The notes below the pieces were generated by a model. It saw only the letters and a program-made list of their open reading frames with translations, had not been told where the DNA came from and did no database searches. Of a stretch of 64,000 nucleotides of DNA, positions 33,010 to 42,179 are shown piece after piece. The DNA comes from Leuconostoc suionicum. GTDB taxonomy: Bacteria; Bacillota; Bacilli; Lactobacillales; Lactobacillaceae. The position numbers and the translations under genes were made by a program. The stretch is taken from positions 576,501 to 640,500 of the forward strand of contig NZ_CP015247.1 of the NCBI RefSeq assembly GCF_001891125.1, written 5' to 3'. The first letter of the stretch is position 1. Each line of letters starts with the position of its first letter.

Positions 33010-33624
33010 ATGACAATTAATTATCCAGTCGGTACTCATCATGGTAAGATGTTAAAAAATAACACATTGCGTACCGGTAAAACAACTAAAAAAGTATTAT
33101 TTGGTAAGCGAGGTATGGGTCTGGAAGATGAAATTAATCTTGCAAATGACTATTATCTTGCTAATCGTTTGGCAGTAGTTCATAAAAAACCTACACCGAT
33201 AACCATAGTAAAAGTTGACTATCCTGTTCGCTCTGCTGCAAAAATTACAGAAGCATACTTTAAGCAAGCTTCAACTACAGATTACAATGGTGTTTATCAA
33301 GGAAAGTACATTGACTTTGATGCAAAGGAAACAAAAAACAAAACATCCTTTCCTTTAAAAAATTTTCATGAGCACCAAATTTCTCATTTAGCGAGTATTT
33401 TATCTCAAGGTGGCATTGGATTTGTTATCATTAAATTTACAAGTTTAAATGAGAGTTATGTCTATCCTGCTAGCGAATTAATACAACAGTGGCAACATTT
33501 GAATGGCAAACAGTCGATTTCTTATCAAGAGATAGTTGATAAGAGTTTTGTTGTGCCTGAAAGTTTAAATCCGAGTTTGGATTATCTCACGGCTGTGGAT
33601 AAAATGCTTGACGCATTACATTAA
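33010..33624 (+). CDS. recU: Holliday junction resolvase RecU
   Basis: Cuts four-way junctions in Gram-positive recombination and chromosome segregation. 204 residues from the ATG at 33010. Family landmarks include GLEDEINLANDYY, YPVRSAAKITEAYFKQASTT (catalytic region), YIDFDAKETKNKTSFPLKNF (catalytic D-x-E-x-K) and HQISHL. A TTG at 32998 is an alternative start without better SD. It forms the conserved recU-PBP1A pair with the gene 21 bases downstream. The promoter is TGGTAAAAT at 32963-32971. Confidence 0.95.
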   Translation: MTINYPVGTHHGKMLKNNTLRTGKTTKKVLFGKRGMGLEDEINLANDYYLANRLAVVHKKPTPITIVKVDYPVRSAAKITEAYFKQASTTDYNGVYQGKYIDFDAKETKNKTSFPLKNFHEHQISHLASILSQGGIGFVIIKFTSLNESYVYPASELIQQWQHLNGKQSISYQEIVDKSFVVPESLNPSLDYLTAVDKMLDALH

Positions 33625-33645
33625 ATTTTAGGAGTTTTCAACAAT

Positions 33646-35838
33646 ATGGCAAATGACAAAGCAAATCAGTGGTCACGAGTGAATCGTAATCATAACATGT
33701 ATGACGAGTATCCTGCACAAGAACCACCCCGACCGCCTAAAACAAACGGACCTAAGGGTGGAGGACCGCGGAAGCCACGAAAAACTAAAAAGAAACATCA
33801 TTGGATTCTGGCAATTTTTTTGTGGTTATTGACACTTGGTGTTATCGCTGGCCTAGCTGGAACAGCACTTTTCTTCACTTATGCAAACGATGCGCCTAAT
33901 ATCACAGAATCAGATTTGGCTTCAGAGAACTCTACACAAATTCTAGATTCCAAAGGAAATGTTATTTGGAGTATGGCTACTCAGGATAGAGATTATGCCA
34001 ACTCTAATGAGATACCAAAGCAATTGAAACAAGCGGTTGTGTCAATTGAGGATAGGCGCTTTTATAAACACCACGGAGTTGATCCGATTCGTATCGCCGG
34101 GGCAGCAGTATCTAACATTAAAGGCTCTTCTTTGGGGATGCAGGGTGGGTCTACCTTAACGCAACAACTAGTTAAGCTTTCTGTATTTAGTACATCGACA
34201 GCTGATCAAACGTTTAAACGTAAAGCTCAAGAGGCTTGGTTAGCATTACGAGTTGAAAAGAACTTTACAAAAGATCAAATCTTAACGTTTTATATGAACA
34301 AAGTCTACATGGGTCATGGCGTTTACGGCATGAAGACCGCTTCAGAATATTTTTATGGCAAAGCACTAACAGACCTTTCACTACCACAATTGGCCTTGCT
34401 TGCAGGAATGCCACAGTCACCTACGTACTATGATCCCTACTTGAAAGATACCACGGCTGCTAAAGAACGTCGGGATACGGTTCTGAAAGCTATGGTGACG
34501 TATGGCGCGATTACTTCAAAGCAAGCATCAGCGGCCATGAAAGTGCCTGTTAGTGACGGATTACAAGACTTAGATGCTAAGACTGAGGCGGCTAATAGTA
34601 CTCGTAAAGTTGTTGATGCTTATGCTACATCAACAATTGCAGAAGCAAAAAAGCTAGGTTACGATACGACAAAAGCTGGATTGAAGATTTATACTAACAT
34701 GGATTCTAATTTGCAACAATCACTCTATGATAATGCAAATGATGGTTCTGTTTCTTTCTCAAGTAGCGATTTGCAAATTGGTGCAACAATGACTGATCCA
34801 AATAATGGACATGTTGTTGCTCAGATTGGTGGACGTAATGTTACAACTTTACAAGCCCTTAATCGAGCTACTAATACTACTCGTTCGTCTGGCTCATCAA
34901 TCAAACCATTGTTAGACTACGGCCCAGCAATTGAGTATTTAAATTGGCCAACTTATCGAACTGTTGAGGATAAGAAATACAAATATCTTGGGACAAATAC
35001 CAGTGTGTACGATTGGGATAAAAAATATATGGGCAACATAACAATGCGTACTGCCCTGACACAATCTCGAAATATTCCGGCGGTAAGAACTTTAGAAGAA
35101 GTTGGTGGTTCAAACGCAGAGAAATTTGTTAATGGCTTAGGAATTACTACAAGTTCAACCCCTGGCGGCTCAATGGCTATAGGTATTGATGTTTCAACAG
35201 AACAAGAAGCTGCTGCTTATGGCGCTGTGGCCAATGGCGGCGTGTATTATAAGCCAACCTACATTTCAAAAGTTGTGACGGCAGATGGAACGACCCATAA
35301 TTATAACTCCACTGGTACGCGTGCAATGAAGACAAGTACCGCATTCATGTTGACGGATATGATGAAGGGGGTTATCAAGCCTAATGCAACGGCTGCGGAT
35401 GCCGAAATTTCTGGATTACACCAAGCTGGTAAATCAGGGCTTGTTGCTTATTCTGAGGACTCTGGAATGCCTGATAAGGCTATATCTGATGCATGGTTTA
35501 CAGGATTTACAAAGTCTTACACACTTTCCGTATGGACTGGCTTCGATGTTCCTGGAGAAAATTATATTCCTTGGACAGAACAGGACTTGCCAGCGCAGTA
35601 TTATGCAAAAGTAATGGCCTATGCAATGCAAAATAAGTCGAATACTGATTGGACCGCACCGGATACAGTGACTGCAAAGGTTAAAGGTAACATTGTTGAA
35701 TACGAGGTAAAAGATGCCTCCTGGAGTAATGGTGGATTACCGAGTGTGACTTCTATTACTCAATCTGGTGAAACGCCCTCTGAAGCAGGAATTAGTGCCA
35801 ACTCAGCTTCAACAGGATCCACAACTGGCAACAATTAA
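33646..35838 (+). CDS. Class A penicillin-binding protein (PBP1A)
   Basis: Bifunctional peptidoglycan synthase, 730 residues. A Pro/Lys-rich cytoplasmic tail (1-50) and one TM helix (about 52-77) precede the glycosyltransferase domain with [10 protein letters not shown] and [11 protein letters not shown]. The transpeptidase domain has the active Ser in SGSSIKPL (SxxK) and SRN. The third motif reads KSG in [11 protein letters not shown] instead of the usual KTG, a conservative change tolerated in some PBPs. The C-terminal tail is Ser/Thr-rich. SD is TAGGAG. A terminator follows. Confidence 0.95.
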   Translation: MANDKANQWSRVNRNHNMYDEYPAQEPPRPPKTNGPKGGGPRKPRKTKKKHHWILAIFLWLLTLGVIAGLAGTALFFTYANDAPNITESDLASENSTQILDSKGNVIWSMATQDRDYANSNEIPKQLKQAVVSIEDRRFYKHHGVDPIRIAGAAVSNIKGSSLGMQGGSTLTQQLVKLSVFSTSTADQTFKRKAQEAWLALRVEKNFTKDQILTFYMNKVYMGHGVYGMKTASEYFYGKALTDLSLPQLALLAGMPQSPTYYDPYLKDTTAAKERRDTVLKAMVTYGAITSKQASAAMKVPVSDGLQDLDAKTEAANSTRKVVDAYATSTIAEAKKLGYDTTKAGLKIYTNMDSNLQQSLYDNANDGSVSFSSSDLQIGATMTDPNNGHVVAQIGGRNVTTLQALNRATNTTRSSGSSIKPLLDYGPAIEYLNWPTYRTVEDKKYKYLGTNTSVYDWDKKYMGNITMRTALTQSRNIPAVRTLEEVGGSNAEKFVNGLGITTSSTPGGSMAIGIDVSTEQEAAAYGAVANGGVYYKPTYISKVVTADGTTHNYNSTGTRAMKTSTAFMLTDMMKGVIKPNATAADAEISGLHQAGKSGLVAYSEDSGMPDKAISDAWFTGFTKSYTLSVWTGFDVPGENYIPWTEQDLPAQYYAKVMAYAMQNKSNTDWTAPDTVTAKVKGNIVEYEVKDASWSNGGLPSVTSITQSGETPSEAGISANSASTGSTTGNN

Positions 35839-35851
35839 TTTAGAATGTCTC

Positions 35852-35879
35852 GGTCTTGCTTTCACAGCAAGACCTTTTC
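35852..35879 (+). terminator. Terminator after the PBP gene
   Basis: GGTCTTGCT-TTCAC-AGCAAGACC then TTTTCT. The T run is short, so partial read-through into ypsA is likely. Confidence 0.8.
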
Positions 35880-35896
35880 TTATAGAGGAGAATATT

Positions 35897-36463
35897 ATGA
35901 GGCTTTGGGTAACGGGTTACCGTAGTTATGAACTAGGAACATTCGGCGACAAAGATCCTAAAATTAAAGTTATCAAGTATGCATTACACCAAACACTAAA
36001 AGAACAAGTTGATAATGGATTGGAATGGGTAATCACAGGTGCTCAGCTAGGCATTGAGCAATGGACAATCGAAGTTGTTGATGAGATGAAGAAAGAATTT
36101 CCGCAACTTAAATTGGCTGTAATGTTGCCCTTTAAACAATTTGGCAGTCAATGGAGTGAAGATAATCAAGCGAAATTGCAGAGGTTGATTGCACAGAGTG
36201 ATTTTTCTGAGAGCGTATCGACTAAACCTTTTCAATCGCCTATTCAACTAAAAAATTACCAGAAATTCATGTTAACGCACACAGATGGTGCATTGTTCTT
36301 TTATGATACGGAATTTGAAGGAAAGACATTATTTGATTTTCAAGTTGTGACAAAGTATCAAACGGAAACGCCGTATCCTCTTGTCCAAGTGGATATGTAT
36401 CAGTTACAAGAGTATGCATCGGAACTTGAAGAAAAAATGAATGAAAATCGTTATGATTATTAG
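35897..36463 (+). CDS. ypsA: YpsA family protein (DUF1273)
   Basis: 188 residues. [20 protein letters not shown] and [13 protein letters not shown] (about 48-60) are diagnostic of the DUF1273/YpsA group, related to the SLOG Rossmann-like fold thought to bind nucleotide-like ligands. In Bacillus and Staphylococcus YpsA influences cell division and lies next to gpsB, as here. SD GAGGAG is 6 bases from the ATG, immediately after the PBP terminator. Confidence 0.92.
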   Translation: MRLWVTGYRSYELGTFGDKDPKIKVIKYALHQTLKEQVDNGLEWVITGAQLGIEQWTIEVVDEMKKEFPQLKLAVMLPFKQFGSQWSEDNQAKLQRLIAQSDFSESVSTKPFQSPIQLKNYQKFMLTHTDGALFFYDTEFEGKTLFDFQVVTKYQTETPYPLVQVDMYQLQEYASELEEKMNENRYDY

Positions 36464-36538
36464 TATTAAAAATCCCTTGTAATTCATTAGAATTATTGGT
36501 AACATAGGATAAGTAAAAAAATAATCGAGGTATAGCTT

Positions 36539-36937
36539 GTGGAACAAGTAAAATACACGCAAAAAGACATTTTGGAACGCGTCTTTAAGCAAAAACGTAT
36601 GGGGGTCGGATATGATCCTGCTGATGTTGACAGCTTTCTAGATGATATTATTAAAGATTATGGTGCATTTGGTAGCCGAGTTGAACAACTAAAAAGTGAA
36701 GTGGCTCGTTTACAAGTCGCTTTGAAAGATGCACAAGATCAACTAGTTGCCGTTAAACAGCAACAAAGTGTTGCACCGCAACAACCAGTCCAAACTGCTT
36801 CTCAACCTCAACCAGTTGAGGATCAAAGGCAAGCAGCAGTCGCACAGCAAGCGGCAGTAACTAACTTAGATTTGATTAAGCGTGTTGCTAATTTGGAGCG
36901 TGTGGTGTTTGGACGCGATCATAATAGTGCTGAATAA
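36539..36937 (+). CDS. gpsB: Cell division regulator GpsB
   Basis: 132 residues. The N-terminal DivIVA-like domain (about 5-65) contains YTQKDILERVFKQKRMGVGY and DVDSFLDDIIKDY, followed by a coiled coil. A Gln/Pro/Ala-rich linker (about 80-112) and a short C-terminal helix follow. GpsB links PBP1 to the division site, consistent with the PBP gene nearby. The start is GTG at 36539 behind a weak GAGGT. Its stop is 19 bases before rnpB, a common Firmicute arrangement. Confidence 0.93.
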   Translation: MEQVKYTQKDILERVFKQKRMGVGYDPADVDSFLDDIIKDYGAFGSRVEQLKSEVARLQVALKDAQDQLVAVKQQQSVAPQQPVQTASQPQPVEDQRQAAVAQQAAVTNLDLIKRVANLERVVFGRDHNSAE

Positions 36938-36955
36938 ATAAAAAGATAATAATTT

Positions 36956-37341
36956 TTGCAAGTATCGGGTAATTGCGCGTTATATTTCTAACGTGAGGAA
37001 GGTCCATGCTCGTACACTCTGAGATGGGTGTAGTGTTTGTGCTGGGATAAAAAATAAACCCAGGAACAGTGATGTTACGGCAGTCGAAAGGGCTAAGGCT
37101 TAGGCTATGTCTGAATAGGCTCGAAGGTGCCATAGAAACGTATATGCTAGTGAAAGCTAGTATTTGAGACGAGGTAAACCCCACAAACGGGCAACCCAAA
37201 CTTTTGGTAGGGGCGGCTGGCCTAGTGAAATGAAGCGATGGTCGGTATGGTTCGTTTGAACGAACTTAGATAGATGATTACCGAAGGTGTAATGTTACCT
37301 GCATTACACTGGAACAAAACATGGCCTATAGATACTTGTAA
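36956..37341 (+). ncRNA. rnpB: RNase P RNA (class B)
   Basis: The 5' and 3' ends pair as P1: TTGCAAGTATC with GATACTTGTAA (one G-U). The universally conserved segments are present: GAGGAAGGTCCATGCTC near the 5' end, the GAAAGGGCTAAG region, and ACAAAACATGGCCTATAG before the 3' end. The size (about 386 nt) fits the Bacillus-type class. It processes tRNA 5' ends. It lies directly after gpsB. Confidence 0.96.
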
Positions 37342-37348
37342 CAGGTAG

Positions 37349-37370
37349 ACTCGCTTCGGCGAGTTTTTTT
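37349..37370 (+). terminator. rnpB terminator
   Basis: ACTCGC-TTCG-GCGAGT with a stable UUCG tetraloop and a seven-T run. Confidence 0.93.
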
Positions 37371-37481
37371 GTATAAAAAATTTAGTTATTCAATAGATTT
37401 TGTATATCTACGTTTTTTTATTGTATAAAAATTCAAATCAAGGTAAAATTAGTAATGTTGTTTCACATGAGGAGAAATTAA

Positions 37482-38954
37482 ATGAATAGTATATTAAAAA
37501 AAATATCAATCGTGATAATGACGATTATAATGTTACTGCCATTGTTAGCAGTTTTGCCAACTCATGCCGATGCTGCGACTACGGATCCGACCCTAACTAA
37601 AATCAAGAAAAAGGGTACGTTAGTAATTGGTCTGTCAGCAGATTATGCACCATTTGAGTTCCATGCTACGGTCAACGGACGTGACCAAATTGTAGGTTTT
37701 GATGTTGAGATGGCTAAAAAAATTGCTAAGGATCTTGGTGTTAAGCCTGTCATTAAGGAAATGGGATTTGATGGTTTAATCGGCGCCTTGCAAACCGGTA
37801 AAATTGATGTCATTATTTCGGGTATCAATGCCACGCCAGAACGAGAAAAAGTAGTTGATTTTTCAAACTCATATATGAAGCCTTTACAGACTGTGATGGT
37901 TTTGAAAAAAGATGCCTCTAAATATAGCGGCAACCTAAACTCTTTTTCTGGTAAGAAAATTGGTGTACAAAAACAAACTACCCAAGAAACTTATGCTCAA
38001 GAAAGTATGAGTGGATCAACAATAGTCAGTCTTCAAAAAGTTCCTGATTTGGTTGCACAATTATCCACTGGTAAAATTGCTGGAATTGTGCTTAATGAAC
38101 CAATATCTAAGGCCTATACACAACAAAATAAAGCCTTTAAAATTATTTATCCAAAGCCTTCTTCTGGAGAAGGGGCAGTTTCAATCGCGATGCCTAAAAA
38201 CTCTCCAGTACTGAAAGCCAAAATTAACAAGTCACTTGGTAACATCATTAAGTCAGGCGAATTAGAAGCTTATCAAAAAAGAGCTAATAAGCTAATGTTT
38301 GCCGATCAAAGCTTCTGGGCTAAATATGGTAATCTGTTTGTCAAGGGGACATTGTTGACGCTTGCCTTAGCTGCAGTGGCGGTAGTTTTGGGTATCGTGC
38401 TTGGAACAGTCTTTGCCTTATTCAAGTTGTCTCCTAATGCCATTTTGAGAATTATTGGTAATATCTATGTCGAGTATGTTCGTGGCACACCGCTGCTAGT
38501 ACAAGCATTTATGGTATTTTTCGGTACGCAAGTAATTGGTTTGAACTTATCAGCTTTTGCTGCCGGCGCTCTTGCAATGGGACTTAATTCAGCCGCTTAT
38601 GTTGCTGAAATCATTCGTTCAGGAATCAATTCTGTTGATTTTGGACAAACGGAGGCTTCGCGCTCACTTGGCTTGTCAAAAGGCAAGACAATGCGATATG
38701 TCATATTACCACAAGCGGTGAAAAACATTTTACCTGCTCTGGGTAATGAATTTGTAACAATTATCAAAGAAGGTTCAGTTGTTTCTGTTATTGGTGTTGG
38801 TGAATTGATGTTCCAAACTGGTGTCGTTCAAGGGGCTAGTTTCAAACCATTCTTCCCATTAGTTATTGCATCATTGATTTACTTCGTTTTGACGTTCGGA
38901 ATTAGTCGCTCATTGGGTTACGCTGAAAAACGTATGAATCGTAGTTCACGATAA
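37482..38954 (+). CDS. Amino-acid ABC transporter, fused substrate-binding protein and permease
   Basis: 490 residues. A signal peptide (about 1-32, ending THADAA) is followed by a periplasmic-binding-fold domain (40-270) with VIGLSADYAPFEF and GFDVEMAKKIA. A GlnP-type permease (about 280-485) with the EAA loop EASRSLGLSKGKTMRYVILPQA follows. In such fusions the binding domain stays tethered outside while the permease crosses the membrane. No ATPase gene is adjacent; that at 11428 is a plausible partner. SD TGAGGAGAA. The substrate is probably a polar amino acid such as Gln, Glu or Arg. Confidence 0.93.
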   Translation: MNSILKKISIVIMTIIMLLPLLAVLPTHADAATTDPTLTKIKKKGTLVIGLSADYAPFEFHATVNGRDQIVGFDVEMAKKIAKDLGVKPVIKEMGFDGLIGALQTGKIDVIISGINATPEREKVVDFSNSYMKPLQTVMVLKKDASKYSGNLNSFSGKKIGVQKQTTQETYAQESMSGSTIVSLQKVPDLVAQLSTGKIAGIVLNEPISKAYTQQNKAFKIIYPKPSSGEGAVSIAMPKNSPVLKAKINKSLGNIIKSGELEAYQKRANKLMFADQSFWAKYGNLFVKGTLLTLALAAVAVVLGIVLGTVFALFKLSPNAILRIIGNIYVEYVRGTPLLVQAFMVFFGTQVIGLNLSAFAAGALAMGLNSAAYVAEIIRSGINSVDFGQTEASRSLGLSKGKTMRYVILPQAVKNILPALGNEFVTIIKEGSVVSVIGVGELMFQTGVVQGASFKPFFPLVIASLIYFVLTFGISRSLGYAEKRMNRSSR

Positions 38955-38971
38955 TTTATTTTAATGCAAAT

Positions 38972-39008
38972 AAAAAAGGACGCATCTGTCAATGATGCAT
39001 CCTTTTTT
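38972..39008. terminator. Bidirectional terminator
   Basis: AAAAAAGGACGCATC and GATGCATCCTTTTTT (one G-U) between convergent genes. Confidence 0.9.
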
Positions 39009-39009
39009 G

Positions 39010-40038
39010 TTATTCAAATAATACGCGAACACCTTCTGGAACCGTGAAGTCTTTTTGGAGAAGTGATAATTCACCGGACTCGTCATCACGAGCATACAAT
39101 GACACGTTGTCGGTATCTTGATTAGCAACTACTAAGAATTGTTCAGATTCGTCCCAATTCATGTCTCTTGGGAACTCTCCTTCAGTACTGATTAATTGAA
39201 TACGTTCAATTTCAGATCCAAGGTTAGTTGTTTTGAAGACCGCGACTGAGTTATTACCACGATTTGAAACATATATGAAGCGACCGTCTTTACTGATGCG
39301 GATTGCAGCAGCTCCGTTATGTGCTGTCCAATCTGATGGTATAGTTGGTGCTGTCTGTACGTGTTCAAAAGAACCATCTTCACTGTTGTACTTCAAAACA
39401 CTGAGTAAACTTGATAATTCACCGAGGAGGTAAGCATATTGACCATCTGGCGAGAACCGAATGTGACGAGGTCCAAAGCCATCTTCTGCTTTGAAACGAG
39501 CAGCTTCCGCTAACTTGCCATTTTCTGATACGTCAAAAGTAATAACTTCATCTGTACCTAAATCAACTGCAACTAAACGGTTGTCAGGCGTTAAATTGCT
39601 AAAGTGAATATGTGAAGATCCTTGTTCAGGACGCGGACCTGATCCTTCATTTTGCCAAGTATCGGTTAATGTCAAATTACCATCATCGTTAATTCGGTAA
39701 ACTTCAACAGTTCCACGGTGATAATAACCTGCATAAACAAATTGACGATCTTCATCAACACCAATATATGCCGGTGCTGACCCTTCACTTAATTGTGCAT
39801 CAATCTCAGCGAGGGGGCGAACGGAATTATCAAATGTAACAACACCACCTTGACCATCACGGTTCTCAACCGCATAGACTTTGTTGGCTTTTGATATTGC
39901 CAAATAAGTTGGATTTGTCAAACCACCAACGAATGTGGAGTTTTGTAATAATTTTTTCTCTGTATCAAGCTCAGCTTCATATATACCTTTTGAAACGCGC
40001 TTTGTATACGTACCAAATAGAATTTTATAGACTGCCAT
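39010..40038 (-). CDS. pgl: 6-phosphogluconolactonase, beta-propeller (YbhE) type
   Basis: Hydrolyses 6-phosphogluconolactone in the oxidative pentose-phosphate branch, the main glucose route in heterofermenters. 342 residues of repeated beta-propeller blades. Family landmarks: FGTYTKRVSKGIYEAELD at the start, GSGPRPEQGSSHIHF (about 120-134), and GPRHIRFSPDGQYAYLLGE. The start at 40038 follows AAGGAG; the frame extends 20 codons upstream without support. The promoter carries a cre-like site. Distinct from the NagB-like lactonase family. Confidence 0.92.
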   Translation of the reverse strand: MAVYKILFGTYTKRVSKGIYEAELDTEKKLLQNSTFVGGLTNPTYLAISKANKVYAVENRDGQGGVVTFDNSVRPLAEIDAQLSEGSAPAYIGVDEDRQFVYAGYYHRGTVEVYRINDDGNLTLTDTWQNEGSGPRPEQGSSHIHFSNLTPDNRLVAVDLGTDEVITFDVSENGKLAEAARFKAEDGFGPRHIRFSPDGQYAYLLGELSSLLSVLKYNSEDGSFEHVQTAPTIPSDWTAHNGAAAIRISKDGRFIYVSNRGNNSVAVFKTTNLGSEIERIQLISTEGEFPRDMNWDESEQFLVVANQDTDNVSLYARDDESGELSLLQKDFTVPEGVRVLFE

Positions 40039-40069
40039 TATATAGTAGCTCCTTTGAATGTCTGTTTTA

Positions 40070-40098
40070 ATTATACTTGTATGTAAGCATTTACACAA
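40070..40098 (-). promoter_or_regulatory. pgl promoter with cre-like operator in the spacer
   Basis: On the reverse strand TTGTGT, 17 bases, TATAAT. The spacer is filled by a near-palindrome whose forward form is TGTAAGCATTTACA (40082-40095), one mismatch from the cre consensus. CcpA bound here would block RNA polymerase. Confidence 0.6.
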
Positions 40099-40216
40099 AT
40101 ATAATTTTTAGCCTTAGTCAATTATCACATCATCGTAAAAATATTGCAAAGTAACAGCCATTCACAATTCTATGGTAAAATAATTACAATTGTATAGCAT
40201 GAGAAGGGGATTTTTT

Positions 40217-41371
40217 ATGAAAAAACCAGAGCAACAGTCATGGTATAGTCGTTGGTTTTCTGGCAATGACTTGTTAAATGGTCTGATTGTAATTTTATTA
40301 GTTTTGCTAATCATTTTTTTGGCTTGGCAAGTACGTTTTTTGTTTGAACCAATTCGTGCATTATTTACAGCCGTCGGTGCACCTATAATGATAAGCGGTG
40401 TGCTGTATTATTTGCTAAGTCCGATTGTCGGTCTTCTGGAAAAATACGTGCATTTACCAAGAAACTTATCGATTGGTGTGGTCTTGATTGTCTTATTAGC
40501 TATCATTGGAGTAGCCGTTGCTACTATTGTCATGGTATTGCGTAATCAAGTCATTCAATTTATCGATAACTGGCCAGATTACTGGAAAACCAGCGAAGCT
40601 TTTATTAATGAGACTTTTGCCAGTGAACAATTTAAATTTATCAGAGATTATTTGAATCATACTAATTCTGATCTTAATCAAAATGTATTAGATTGGAGCA
40701 AAAAGTATTTGACGAGCGGGGTTGCAGGTATTAGTTCGTTTGCATCAATCCTTACATCCATCGGTGTGACAATTGTTTCAACGCCGTTTATTCTTTATTA
40801 TATGCTGTTAGATGGACACAAATTTTCGTCATTTGTTTCTAGTAAGTTTCCAAATAACTCACAACTATCAGTACGTTATTTATTAACAGAAATTAGTAAG
40901 CAAATCGCTCAATATATTCGTGGACAACTTGGTGTTGCACTTGCTGTAATGATTATGTTTTCCATAGGGTATACCATTATTGGTTTACCGTACGGCATAT
41001 TATTAGCGCTGATGGCAGGTTTCTTTAACTTAATCCCGTATGTTGGATCAATTATTGCACAAGTACCAGTTTTCACAGTTGCGTTAATTGCTGGTGGTCC
41101 AAAAATGCTAATATTAGCTATTATCGTGCTAGCTTTTGAACAACCAATTGAAGCACACGTTATTTCACCAAAAATTCTCGGGGAAGCGTTATCAATTCAC
41201 CCTGTTACTGTTATCGTTGTGCTATTGAGCAGCGGACATATTTTTGGCGTATTAGGTGTTGTATTGGCGGTGCCATCATATGCTGTAGCTAAAGTATTTG
41301 TTACGCACATCTATGATTGGTGGCGTGCAAACTCAGATTTATTTGAAGTAGAGGAAGTAGCTGAAAAATGA
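40217..41371 (+). CDS. AI-2E family transporter (YtvI/PerM-like)
   Basis: 384 residues with about eight TM helices: two helices, a cytosolic or extracellular helical region (about 110-180), then the conserved block [20 protein letters not shown] and [20 protein letters not shown] (about 225-280). The PYVGS and PVTVIVVLL segments are typical of the former UPF0118 family. Substrates range from autoinducer-2 to Na+ in different members, so none is assigned. The start at 40217 follows AAGGGGA. Its TGA overlaps the trmL start (ATGA). Confidence 0.87.
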   Translation: MKKPEQQSWYSRWFSGNDLLNGLIVILLVLLIIFLAWQVRFLFEPIRALFTAVGAPIMISGVLYYLLSPIVGLLEKYVHLPRNLSIGVVLIVLLAIIGVAVATIVMVLRNQVIQFIDNWPDYWKTSEAFINETFASEQFKFIRDYLNHTNSDLNQNVLDWSKKYLTSGVAGISSFASILTSIGVTIVSTPFILYYMLLDGHKFSSFVSSKFPNNSQLSVRYLLTEISKQIAQYIRGQLGVALAVMIMFSIGYTIIGLPYGILLALMAGFFNLIPYVGSIIAQVPVFTVALIAGGPKMLILAIIVLAFEQPIEAHVISPKILGEALSIHPVTVIVVLLSSGHIFGVLGVVLAVPSYAVAKVFVTHIYDWWRANSDLFEVEEVAEK

Positions 41372-41880
41372 CGAATCACATTGTTTTATTTGAACCTTTA
41401 ATGCCTGCTAATACGGGAAATATTGCTCGTACGACTGCTGGGACAGATGCAGTTTTACATTTAATAGAACCGTTGGGGTTTGAACTTGATGACAAACACG
41501 TTAAACGTGCTGGATTAGATTATTGGGATCATGTAAAGTTGGTGAAACACCCAAGCTTACCTGATTTTCTAGACACTTTAACAGAAAAAGACAACTTATA
41601 CTTGGTTTCTAAATTTGCTAATCAAGACTACACACAGCCTAATTATGCACAAAATGATACTGATAACTACTTCTTGTTTGGGAAAGAAACCACGGGGCTA
41701 CCAGAAGTATTTATGCGTCAAAATCCGGAGAAGGCTATTCGCATCCCACAAGATGATTCACATGTTCGTTCGTTGAATTTATCGAATACTGTCGCAATTG
41801 TACTTTATGAAGCATTGCGTCAGCAATCTTTTTCAAATTTAGAAACAACTCACACATACGAGCAAGACAAACTGAAATAA
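41368..41880 (+). CDS. trmL: tRNA (cytidine/uridine-34 2'-O)-methyltransferase TrmL
   Basis: SPOUT-class methyltransferase that modifies the wobble nucleotide of tRNA-Leu. 170 residues. [21 protein letters not shown] (about 15-35), [13 protein letters not shown] (motif 2, about 103-115) and [20 protein letters not shown] (knot motif 3, about 130-149) match the YibK/CspR group. Overlaps the preceding gene by four bases, so it is translationally coupled. Confidence 0.95.
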   Translation: MTNHIVLFEPLMPANTGNIARTTAGTDAVLHLIEPLGFELDDKHVKRAGLDYWDHVKLVKHPSLPDFLDTLTEKDNLYLVSKFANQDYTQPNYAQNDTDNYFLFGKETTGLPEVFMRQNPEKAIRIPQDDSHVRSLNLSNTVAIVLYEALRQQSFSNLETTHTYEQDKLK

Positions 41881-41884
41881 ACAG

Positions 41885-41913
41885 TTGACAGATATAAATT
41901 TCCCTGATAAACT
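41885..41913 (+). promoter_or_regulatory. Promoter of tRNA-Glu
   Basis: TTGACA (41885-41890), 17 bases, TAAACT (41908-41913), about 40 bases ahead of the mature tRNA. Confidence 0.8.
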
Positions 41914-41952
41914 AATATAGTTGTTTCGTAACAACGAACAACTATTGACCAT

Positions 41953-42024
41953 GGCTCGTTGGTCAAGTGGCTAAGACGCTGCCCTTTCACGGCGGAATCG
42001 AGAGTTCGATTCTCTCACGAGCTA
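41953..42024 (+). tRNA. tRNA-Glu(UUC)
   Basis: Acceptor GGCTCGT/ACGAGCT (first pair G-U, as in other Firmicute tRNA-Glu) with discriminator A. The anticodon stem GCTGCC/GGCGG frames loop CTTTCAC, anticodon UUC. The T-arm is GAGAG-TTCGATT-CTCTC. The 3' CCA is not encoded. A single-gene transcript with promoter and terminator. Confidence 0.97.
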
Positions 42025-42026
42025 CT

Positions 42027-42055
42027 AAAAAGCGCAACTCTGGTTGCGCTTTTTT
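42027..42055 (+). terminator. Terminator after tRNA-Glu
   Basis: AAAAAGCGCAAC-TCTG-GTTGCGCTTTTT, perfect stem with T run. Confidence 0.93.
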
Positions 42056-42179
42056 GTGTTTAAAAATTAAATTTTTGAAATAGAGTTAAGCAAAGCTTAA
42101 GAATTTGACGTGAACATTTGTTCGAGTTTTAAAAATGATAAAATAAAGTGTTAGAATGAACTGACTAAGAGGTGGAACT

